64,000 nt of DNA from DYRB01 sp963709645 (GTDB lineage Bacteria; Pseudomonadota; Gammaproteobacteria; Chromatiales; Chromatiaceae): contig CAVPXP010000037.1 of the NCBI GenBank assembly GCA_963709645.1, forward strand, positions 62,001 to 126,000, written 5' to 3'. Positions 9,560 to 16,825 of the stretch are shown piece by piece. The position numbers and the translations under genes are program-made. The notes below the pieces were generated by a model. It worked only from the letters and a program-made list of their open reading frames with translations. It was not told where the DNA came from and did not search any database. Positions within the stretch are counted from its first letter, which is position 1; the number at the start of each line of letters is the position of its first letter.

Positions 9560-11380
9560 ATGAATGCCTTTGCTGATCGCCGCTTGCCGGCGCTGTTGGT
9601 CTTCTTGTTCGTCCTGCTGCTCTTGGGAGGCTGCGCCGGCACCGGCGACCGGTCCGAGGAGCCGTCTTACAGCCGTGTCGAACCCACCGGGACCTTCCCA
9701 GTCCCCCGGGAGATCCAGCCCAACGTCGATTTCTGGCGCAACGTGTACTCCAAGTGGGGGCGCAACCAGGTCGCCCTGCACGATGATGAGTACCTCGGAG
9801 TCGTCTATGAGGTGATCAATCTCCCGCTTGGACGTCCGGACGGTTATACGCCCAACCAGCGGGCGATTATCCAGGGACACCAAGAGACCCTGGAATACCG
9901 CCTGCGTGCCGTCCAGACCAAAACCGGCCGAGGCGAGGCCCTCAGTTCTGAGGAAGCCGCCCTGCGGGATAAGCTCGTCGCCGCCGGCGGCACCCGAGCC
10001 ATCTACGGGGCCGACGGCCGGGTGCGTGTCCAACGCGGCCTGCGAGAGCGATTCCGACGCGGCCTGGAAGTCAGTGGCCGATACGAGCCCGCCTTCCGGG
10101 ATGCCTTCCGCTCCGCCGGCCTCCCGGAGGATCTTGTCTACCTCCCGCATGTCGAGTCCTCTTACCAGCTAAGCGCCCGCTCCAGCGCGGGCGCCACCGG
10201 AGTCTGGCAGTTCATGCCCGCCACCGGGCGCAGCTACATGCACGTGGGCGACGCGGTAGACGAGCGACTCGACCCCGTCGTATCGGCCAAGGCTGCCGCC
10301 CGTTACCTGGATGAGGCCCACAGCCGGCTAGGGAGCTGGCCGCTGGCCATCACCTCTTACAACCACGGCATGGGCGGCATGGCGCGGGCCAAGGCCCAGC
10401 ACGGCTCCGACTTCGGGCGCATCGTCCAGGAGTACCAGGGGCCGTCGTTCAAGTTTGCCTCCCGCAACTACTACGCCGAGTTTTTAGCCGCCCGCGAGAT
10501 CGCCAACAACCCGAACACCTACTTCCCAGGGATCGTCCTCCAAGCCCCAATGACAGAGCGGCGCATCGTCCTGACCACGAGCATGCCGGCAACCCAAGTG
10601 GCCAGCCAGTATGGCGTGTCCCTCGACCGCCTAGCCGCCGCCAACCTTGCCTGGCGGGAGCCCGCCCGCAGCGGTCGCGCCGTGTTGCCCGCCGGCCACA
10701 CCGTCTGGCTTCCCTCGGACTCTGCTCAGCGCGTCGCCGGGCTTCCATCTGCCGCATCATACCCGGCACGCGTCGGCACCTTCCCGGCTCCGGTCAAACC
10801 AACGGGACCGAGCGCGCTGGTGCTCGCGTCTGACAACGATTGGCCGCGTCCAGTGCACCGCGAGCCAGCACCGGCGGCCAAGGCCAAGGTCGCAGCCGCC
10901 GCCCCGCGGACCAAGTCAGCGACGCCGATGGCGGCGGCCTCTTTCCAAACCGACAAAGCGAGGACTGACAGGTCGCGAGCTATCGCCACGGCCAAGGCCA
11001 ATGCCAATGAGGCCGCTGCGCTGGCGATTCTGGACGAAGACGAGAAGGCCGCCAGGTCCACGGCTCTGGCCAAAGCCGGACAGACCGATGAGACATCGAA
11101 GGGGACCGCCTCGGCCAAGAACGACCGGACTGCCAAGACCGCCCAACCCACCAAAGACAAGCGCACCCAAACCGCTGCCCTGGCCAAGAACAACAAGGCG
11201 ACGACAACCTCCCGCAAGGCCGAGCGCAAGGCAACACAGCACGTCGTCCAGGCCAACGAGACGCTTTACCGGGTCGCCACGCGCTACGAACTGTCGGTTG
11301 AGCAATTGCGTCGCCTCAACGGCATGAAATCCAAGGACAACAGCATTCGACCGGGACAGCGGCTGCGCGTGAGTATCTGA
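9560..11380 (+). CDS. LysM-containing lytic transglycosylase (MltD-like lipoprotein)
   Basis: A 606-residue protein with a lipoprotein signal peptide (hydrophobic stretch then LLGGCAG, lipid-modified Cys near residue 25), an N-terminal region of about 170 residues, then an SLT transglycosylase domain with the catalytic glutamate in HVESSYQ and the supporting motifs GATGVWQFMP and ITSYNHGMGG. A long Ala/Lys/Thr-rich low-complexity linker (about residues 430-560) leads to one C-terminal LysM domain (VVQANETLYRVATRY...) that binds peptidoglycan. Family knowledge: such enzymes cleave the MurNAc-GlcNAc bond to give anhydro-muropeptides. A G-rich ribosome-binding site precedes the ATG. It is one of two MltD-like proteins in the window (the other is at 40852). 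The linker is the least conserved part. Confidence 0.88.
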   Translation: MNAFADRRLPALLVFLFVLLLLGGCAGTGDRSEEPSYSRVEPTGTFPVPREIQPNVDFWRNVYSKWGRNQVALHDDEYLGVVYEVINLPLGRPDGYTPNQRAIIQGHQETLEYRLRAVQTKTGRGEALSSEEAALRDKLVAAGGTRAIYGADGRVRVQRGLRERFRRGLEVSGRYEPAFRDAFRSAGLPEDLVYLPHVESSYQLSARSSAGATGVWQFMPATGRSYMHVGDAVDERLDPVVSAKAAARYLDEAHSRLGSWPLAITSYNHGMGGMARAKAQHGSDFGRIVQEYQGPSFKFASRNYYAEFLAAREIANNPNTYFPGIVLQAPMTERRIVLTTSMPATQVASQYGVSLDRLAAANLAWREPARSGRAVLPAGHTVWLPSDSAQRVAGLPSAASYPARVGTFPAPVKPTGPSALVLASDNDWPRPVHREPAPAAKAKVAAAAPRTKSATPMAAASFQTDKARTDRSRAIATAKANANEAAALAILDEDEKAARSTALAKAGQTDETSKGTASAKNDRTAKTAQPTKDKRTQTAALAKNNKATTTSRKAERKATQHVVQANETLYRVATRYELSVEQLRRLNGMKSKDNSIRPGQRLRVSI

Positions 11381-11606
11381 CCCTCGCGGGCAATTGCGTC
11401 CGGCGCGCGCGGGGCAGGCCGCAACCCAGGCTCGCGGCCCGTCATAGGTGCGTACCGCGACCTAGACCGCGCGGGAGACGGGCCGAGCCCCGTCGCCCGC
11501 CCAGCTGCCTCATCCCGCCGACGGCTGCGCACCGGGGTGGGCCTCTGTGCCCGCCCGCCCGCGGGCTGCCGGCTGAATCGTCCCTGCTCCACCCGCTGGA
11601 GTCCCC

Positions 11607-12485
11607 ATGCGCGAAACCGCCCTGTTCTTTTTCTACCTCGCTGCCTGCCTGTTCCTAGCCGCAGTCTGCACCTGGCCACTCATGCAGGCGGGTTGGATCG
11701 ACCACGACCCCCATCGAGTCATGGGACGCCTGGCCCAGATCTTCATCCTCATCGGGCTCTGGCCCATCCTCAAGGCCACGGGCGTCGCGAGCCGCGCGTC
11801 CTTGGGCTACGCCGGCTCGCGCCCGGCCTTCCTGCGTGCCTTTGCGCTCGGCTGGCTGATCGGCGTTGCGATCCTGACCGCCCTGGCCTTAGCCCTGGTG
11901 GCTCTAGGGGTGCGTATCCCCGAGGCCAACCCACTGTCTGGCCTGGCAACCAAGGCCGCAAGCGCCCTGTTCAGCGGATTGCTGATTGCGCTGTTAGAGG
12001 AGACGTTCTTTCGCGGGGCGCTCTACTCAGCAATTACCCGTCGCGCCGGTGTTGAGTCGGCAATTCTATGGACTGCGCTGCTCTACGCCCTGCTCCATTT
12101 CATGAAGCCGCGCTCCTTGCCGGAAGGGGTTAACTACGACTGGTCCAGCAACTCGGCGATCTTCCTCTCCACCTTTACCAGCCCATGGCAGTGGCGCAAT
12201 CTGGACTCTTTCATCGCCCTGCTTTTAGTGGGCGTCTTCCTCGGCCTGGTTCGCCGGCGGACGGGACATATCGGCTGGTGTGTCGGCCTGCATGCGGGCT
12301 GGGTCTTCGTCATCCAGGTCACGCGGAGCCTCACCGACGGGAACGACAGTGCCGTGCTGGGGTGGCTGGCGGGCGATTACGACGGCGTCATCGGCTGGCT
12401 GGCAGCCGGGTGGATCGGCGTCCTGGCCCTGGGGCTCGCGCGCCGCCCTCTGAGCGTCAAATCCCAGCAAGATCACGACGCTTGA
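11607..12485 (+). CDS. CPBP-family intramembrane glutamic endopeptidase
   Basis: A 292-residue polytopic membrane protein with about eight hydrophobic helices. The family signature EExxxR appears as LLEETFFRGALY (about residues 129-140), followed by the FxxxH-type helix LLYALLHF, which carries the second catalytic histidine. Family knowledge: the CPBP (Abi/Rce1) family comprises intramembrane proteases that use this glutamate and the histidines; in bacteria most substrates are unknown. It precedes the decayed transglutaminase gene with no clear functional link. The long hydrophilic loop around residues 170-190 is unusual for the family but does not interrupt the motifs. Confidence 0.88.
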   Translation: MRETALFFFYLAACLFLAAVCTWPLMQAGWIDHDPHRVMGRLAQIFILIGLWPILKATGVASRASLGYAGSRPAFLRAFALGWLIGVAILTALALALVALGVRIPEANPLSGLATKAASALFSGLLIALLEETFFRGALYSAITRRAGVESAILWTALLYALLHFMKPRSLPEGVNYDWSSNSAIFLSTFTSPWQWRNLDSFIALLLVGVFLGLVRRRTGHIGWCVGLHAGWVFVIQVTRSLTDGNDSAVLGWLAGDYDGVIGWLAAGWIGVLALGLARRPLSVKSQQDHDA

Positions 12486-12565
12486 GCGTGTGCCACCGAT
12501 CATGGATGGGGTCCGCTACCCGTGCAGAGCCTGCACAGCCGGACCCTTCCAGCGGACGCATTGCC

Positions 12566-13372
12566 ATGCGGTTCGGGATCGAGCACAACACCCGCTACCA
12601 GTACAGCACCCCGTCGCCCCGGGGCCTCAGACGGTGCGCCTGCGTCCGCGCCCGGTCGGCGGGGTGCGTAAATTGAATTGGGTACTGACGCAGGACCCCA
12701 AGCCGCGGATCCGAAGTGGTCAACTCGACGCTGAGGGCAACCTGGTAACCCTCCTGTGGTTCGTCGGCGAGACCCCCACCTGGGGACCTGCGCTCGCCTC
12801 AACGTCGAGACCTGCGGGCGCAATGCCTTCGGCTTCATCCCTGACCTCGGCGCCAACCGCCTGCCCGGGGATTACGCCCAAGGCGCGGGCCGTCGCTCTG
12901 GCCCCATGTCGCACCCATCGCGCGCCAGACGTCGCAGGTCGAAGCGGCGTCCGATGGCAGGCCAAACGGCTTTCTCGCGGCGCTCAGTCAATGGATCGAC
13001 ACGCAGATCGAGCGGGAAATCCGTGACTAGGGAATCGCTCAGTCCCTTGCGAAAACCGCGAGGTCAGGCCGAGAGGCCTGTCCCGATCAGACCGTGCTGT
13101 TCGTCTCCGCCATCCACAGCCGAGCGGCCAGGTTTGCCGCCCGCTTCGTCAGCGACTACCAGCACAAGTCCGCCACGGAGACAGAGGGCCGGTATCTGCG
13201 CGCCTGGCCCGAGGTCTATCTCCCGGGCGGCGGCTGCCTCGGCTTCGACCCCACCCAAGGCATTGTCGTGGCAGACGGTCACGCCCCCGTCGCCGCGTCG
13301 GCACAGCCTTTGGCGCCACCCCGGTGGAAGGCAGCTTATGGCAGCGTCCGGTGGGAATGGGATTTAGCCTGA
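12566..13372 (+). pseudogene. Decayed transglutaminase-like gene with several frameshifts
   Basis: The pieces of one protein are spread over three frames in order. MRFGIEHNTRYQYS starts at 12566. GPQTVRLRPRP...GNLVTLLWF is the typical N-terminal domain of bacterial transglutaminase-like proteins. A short NAFGFIPDLGANRLP piece lies in a third frame near 12820. CPDQTVLFV with the expected catalytic cysteine (codon 13079-13081) then leads into AARFVSDY and AWPEVYLPGGG...GFDPT. The residue before AWPEVY is Arg where family members normally have the catalytic His. At least three frame changes are needed, so this is not a single read error. Intact homologues are secreted or cytosolic peptidase-like proteins of poorly known role. 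Confidence 0.8.
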
Positions 13373-13625
13373 ACATTATAGCGGGGCCGACGTCTTGTCT
13401 TCCTATAGAGTCCAGTTCCTGCAGCCGGGACAAGACACACACCGACACCAACCCGCCGCGCCGTCTTAGGCGATTTTTGTCAAATCATGCACCAGCTAGC
13501 GTGTCTTTGCGCCCACCTTCTTTGTCGCGCCAGCAGTCACATAGCCCTGCTATGCTCCTGCCGGTACTCCTCGAAGCCGGACGTAAATCCGGCACCATCT
13601 GGTACATGATTCTCCGGCAATCGCC

Positions 13626-14909
13626 TTACAGCGGGAATTTATCAGCATCATATCCGTAAGCTTCAAAATCCACTCGGTACAGTTCTGCCACCTTTTCCTG
13701 GAGCTCCTTGTCGTAGAAATTGATGGTCTGTGGGAAACTGGTCGTCGCACTTCTAATATATCGCTTGTCTCCGCACCATTCGCTAGTTTCTTCTTTTTTG
13801 GCGTGATGCGGCGAATCCGCCAATGCCTTCAAATCAGTTTCCCGCAAGCCCAGCTCCACCTCCACTCTCCTTAGCTCATCAAAACTGCTCTCAAGTTTGA
13901 CGACATACCGAGGTCGAACCAACCCCAGCTCTTCGCTCATATGGATCTGCACACCATGATGAGGGTCGCACCTACGCAAACTTGAACCCTCCAAGTAGAA
14001 CGCAAATTCCCGGAATGAAAACGTATCAGTATTGATAATCGACCGACCCAAGAACTCACCTATCCTTTCGTCTTCATAACCGGTTTTCACTGCATGAATA
14101 TATGAGCTTACAGCCCGCATGTAAGGATTGCGTACGACCTTTACAATCGAGATCTCTCTTCCGCCAAGAAAATCCTGGATAATCCTACTAGCGTCTACAG
14201 TTTTATTGAACACCTCCCTCCGATACTGGTGCGCGAACCAGTGGTGGCTCAAAGCATCCTCAAGCACGGCCGCCTGACAAAAGAACCATTTAATGGCAAA
14301 GGTACATCCCGATTTCGGCACGAAGAACAATGCCAGCGGCGGATTATCGCAGAATAAAGGTCGTGGGTACTGCTGAATGATCCGCTGGCGAATACCTGGG
14401 TCGCTGGCGACTGCTGCTTGATACAATTCAATTGCCTTTACCTTATCTCTACCCAGAAAACCATTAATTTCCGCAATCTTCTCCCTCTCCTTCCACCGTG
14501 GCGCCTTACCGGATTTTGGCTCTCCACTCTGCTCCGCGAGCCGATCTCTCTTTTTCTTTAGGGCCACCAATCCGGCAAGGGCAGAGGGTAATTTCGGATC
14601 TATTTGGAGGGCTGCGGCATAGGTCTCTTCCGCTTGCTCTAACCGGCCTTGCTGATGATAGATGTCTGCTATTCGAACATACAGATTCGGATGATTCGGT
14701 CTTGTCTCGACCGCTTCTTTTAGAACAGCGATCGCCCTTTCAAACTTGCCCTCATTTTTGAGAGTATTTCCCAAGTTCACATACGCCGATACTGGAGCGT
14801 TCGTCTCGGCTATAACTTGCCTGTATATCGCTTTTGCCCCCTGAACGTCCCCCTCTCTCTCCAACAATTCAGCCTTCTTGATCCATTCCGCTGTATTTGC
14901 CTCGCTCAT
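13626..14909 (-). CDS. TPR-repeat sulfotransferase-family protein
   Basis: A 427-residue protein. Residues about 1-110 form three tetratricopeptide repeats (AYVNLGNTLKNEGKFERAI, LYVRIADIYHQQGRLEQAE). The C-terminal half is a sulfotransferase-like domain with a PAPS 5'-phosphosulfate loop (FFVPKSGCTFAIKWFF) and a 3'-phosphate motif (VVRNPYMRAVSSY). Family knowledge: such enzymes move sulfate from PAPS to carbohydrates or proteins. The ORF is open another 161 codons upstream, but that part is basic, GC-rich and unlike a protein, so the ATG at 14909 just before the first TPR helix is chosen. Base composition is clearly more AT-rich than the flanks, a sign of transfer. The acceptor is unknown and no PAPS genes are adjacent. 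Confidence 0.82.
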   Translation of the reverse strand: MSEANTAEWIKKAELLEREGDVQGAKAIYRQVIAETNAPVSAYVNLGNTLKNEGKFERAIAVLKEAVETRPNHPNLYVRIADIYHQQGRLEQAEETYAAALQIDPKLPSALAGLVALKKKRDRLAEQSGEPKSGKAPRWKEREKIAEINGFLGRDKVKAIELYQAAVASDPGIRQRIIQQYPRPLFCDNPPLALFFVPKSGCTFAIKWFFCQAAVLEDALSHHWFAHQYRREVFNKTVDASRIIQDFLGGREISIVKVVRNPYMRAVSSYIHAVKTGYEDERIGEFLGRSIINTDTFSFREFAFYLEGSSLRRCDPHHGVQIHMSEELGLVRPRYVVKLESSFDELRRVEVELGLRETDLKALADSPHHAKKEETSEWCGDKRYIRSATTSFPQTINFYDKELQEKVAELYRVDFEAYGYDADKFPL

Positions 14910-15392
14910 AGTTTTTACCCTGGTGCGTCGGTGGCTGCCCACCGGAAATCTCCGCCCCGTCGCTGGCTCCCGCAGCGAGCACCGAGTATGTCTTGGTGGA
15001 CCTCCGGCGGACCCTCGCCAAGAACCTCGCGGGCCGGGGTTTCGGTATCGATTGCCCGGCAGCAGAGAGCGCCAATCCGATCTGTTGACCAGCGCCATTG
15101 TTAATGTTGTGGCGTAATTCGGGAGGAAGGCGGTTAAGCTGGTCAGACGCAATGATCCTATCAAAAACTTCCGGCGGCGGTCGCCGCACGCAGAGTTGCG
15201 CCGTTCGGAAATAGGTCCGGTGAATGCCGAGGGACGGCGCAACAATATGTCCTTACAGGTTGGGGACGGCTGAGCGACCCCTGAGGTAGCGGAGACTTGG
15301 TCGGTTGGCAGGGAATCGCCCGTCGTTCTATGCCGCCAAGGACTCCCGGATACCGCTAAAGAGCCAGTGCGAGCACGACGGCGCCGAAACAA

Positions 15393-15418
15393 CCCCTCGG
15401 CAATGCCGGGGGCTTTCC
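15393..15418. repeat. Hairpin repeat copy 1
   Basis: The sequence CCCCTCGGC-AAT-GCCGGGGGC folds as a stem of nine pairs with one T-G wobble and a 3-base loop, followed by TTTCC. It resembles copy 2 at 15609-15634 in stem, loop start and the trailing GGGGGCTT. It may be an intergenic repeat unit, the end of a lost element, or a terminator. Confidence 0.5.
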
Positions 15419-15608
15419 GATCGCTGGCCCCTCAAAGGGGCCTAACCGCGATCGATGGTGGATCGGCGGACGCTCATCGCACGACCCAGACACCCTAGTC
15501 GCATTCGTTGCAGAACTCAGGGTCATCGGTTTCATCAAGAAAGGGGGGAGCATTGTCCGCGCACTACGCGGCAATGACAAACCCCGGGAGATGTCAAACT
15601 GTTACTGT

Positions 15609-15634
15609 CCCCCGGCAAAGCTGGGGGCTTCCCT
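15609..15634. repeat. Hairpin repeat copy 2
   Basis: The sequence CCCCCGGC-AAA-GCTGGGGG folds as a stem of eight pairs including one G-T wobble, followed by CTTCCCTTTC. It matches copy 1 about 200 bases upstream in architecture and in most bases. The T-rich trailer would also suit a rho-independent terminator on the plus strand, although no plus-strand gene ends just before it. Confidence 0.5.
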
Positions 15635-15804
15635 TTCTTGATGAGCCGCTCTACCCGCGAGCGCACCTCCGGGGAGCCCGACGTCAAGCAGAGCCTCGTC
15701 AAACCTGCACGGCCGTTCACAGGCCACACCGGTGACCTGTGCGCCTGGCGCCGATATTCTGACCTCGCCGATCAGGCGTTGTTGCGGAACGCGCAACCGG
15801 CCTG

Positions 15805-16125
15805 TCAGTCCCCGCTGGCGCCTGGCTTATCACCCTTGGCGACACGCTCCTTCCGTGGCTTGGCACCCCCCACCTTGAGCTTTTGCGCCCGGAACATCAC
15901 GCGGCGACCACCGCCCTTGCCCTCTGCCTTAGCCTCGACCGTACGTACGCGGAAGGAACCAAGCCCGGATACCTTGTAGACCCCGTCTGGAGCCTGGTCG
16001 ATCTCGCGGGCGAGTGTGGCGAACACCGCCCGCAGCAACTTTGCTGCGCCTGGCCCGCCGAGACCCGCAACTGCGGCAGGGTGCTCCTTGGAGGTACGTT
16101 CGATTAGTTCAGGTAGCTTGGGCAT
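15805..16125 (-). CDS. Divergent HU/IHF-like DNA-binding protein
   Basis: A 106-residue basic protein. The middle resembles the DNABII fold: helical N-terminus, then VYKVSGLGSFRVRTVEAK, corresponding to the GFGTFxVRxRxAR beta-arm of HU, then a basic arm and a Lys/Arg-rich tail. The N-terminal helices are longer than in HU (about 90 residues) and the RNP of the arm tip is not seen, so DNA bending may differ. GGAGAAACAC precedes the ATG. It lies 73 bases after the unknown 122-residue gene on the same strand, probably one transcript. Function as a nucleoid-associated or element-specific DNA-binding protein is inferred from fold only. Confidence 0.72.
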   Translation of the reverse strand: MPKLPELIERTSKEHPAAVAGLGGPGAAKLLRAVFATLAREIDQAPDGVYKVSGLGSFRVRTVEAKAEGKGGGRRVMFRAQKLKVGGAKPRKERVAKGDKPGASGD

Positions 16126-16198
16126 GTGTTTCTCCGATTAGGGGTTAGTGTGTGGCTTAGTGAGAGATTGGGGCGGCCGAGATAAGGCCGCGTTGGTT

Positions 16199-16567
16199 TC
16201 AGTCCAACAAACTGCGGCGACGCAGTTGGCTACGCAACTTGGACCACTGTTGGTGCAGCTCGGAGGCCAAGAGCCGTGCGGAGTCGAGATCATCGGTTGT
16301 GGCGAACCATTCGGCAGCCCTGGCGATCTCGCCCGCCAGCGAGCGCGCCGCATGCTCAACTGCAACCGCTTCCGCCTTCATGTGGCTCCCGATCCAACGC
16401 TGCACTTCGTCAACCTCGGCCGGGCTGCATGCCGACAACAAGTCAGGATCCGCCTTCGGATCGCTTCGCGACAGACGGCCCACGATCTCCGTGCGCGGTC
16501 GCTTGGTGGCCGGGTCATAGCTGGTACGGACGACCTGGACAATGTTTTTCCGGAAACGAAAGTGCAT
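16199..16567 (-). CDS. Hypothetical protein, 122 residues, paired with the HU-like gene
   Basis: No family was recognised. The N-terminus (MHFRFRKNIVQVVRTSYDPATKRPRTEIVGRL) has an arrangement of basic and aromatic residues like a short beta-sheet nucleic-acid-binding or transposase-associated module. The rest is predicted helical and rich in Ala, Glu and Arg. There is no signal peptide or membrane helix. It is the first gene of a likely two-gene transcript with the HU-like protein. An AT-rich leader of about 250 bases precedes it. The pairing and the AT-rich surroundings suggest arrival as a unit. Confidence 0.6.
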   Translation of the reverse strand: MHFRFRKNIVQVVRTSYDPATKRPRTEIVGRLSRSDPKADPDLLSACSPAEVDEVQRWIGSHMKAEAVAVEHAARSLAGEIARAAEWFATTDDLDSARLLASELHQQWSKLRSQLRRRSLLD

Positions 16568-16690
16568 AACGGATCTTAACCTCGTTCCGGCAGTATATTG
16601 CCGGGTTCAAGCCGCGTCAACCCTCTGTTGTTTCAAAGATCGACAAATTAAGACACTGAATAAATGGGATATCGTAGCGTTTCTAGAGAG

Positions 16691-16710
16691 TATAAACCTT
16701 TGGATATACT
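16691..16710. repeat. Short AT-rich inverted repeat upstream of the 122-residue gene
   Basis: GTATA and TATAC arms enclose a 10-base centre in an AT-rich spacer that is otherwise gene-free (16568-16825). The position, about 125 bases before the minus-strand start codon at 16567, would suit an operator or a promoter element (TATACT on the minus strand), but no matching -35 box was found. Weak evidence. Confidence 0.25.
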
Positions 16711-16825
16711 GCCTCATCTGCTGCAAAACATTGACGTGCCTTTGAACCCGCCAGCCCCAGTCTAACGCTTGCACCAAGGCTTGCCATCGCGGCGCTCTCC
16801 GACTCGGCGGCCCCGCCCAACCGCT

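Larger units (their letters stand above)
14910..15804. other. Gene-free stretch of about 0.9 kb with two related hairpins
   Basis: No convincing gene is present in any frame; the open frames here have skewed composition and no recognisable domains. The region joins the AT-rich sulfotransferase gene to the HU-like gene. It contains two similar GC-rich hairpins (15393-15418 and 15609-15634), described separately. It could be the relic of a mobile element, but no transposase fragment was recognised. Confidence 0.6.

Noticed and set aside
14910..15392. 161-codon upstream extension of the sulfotransferase frame
   Set aside because: Basic, GC-rich and domain-free; the TPR begins directly after the ATG at 14909.
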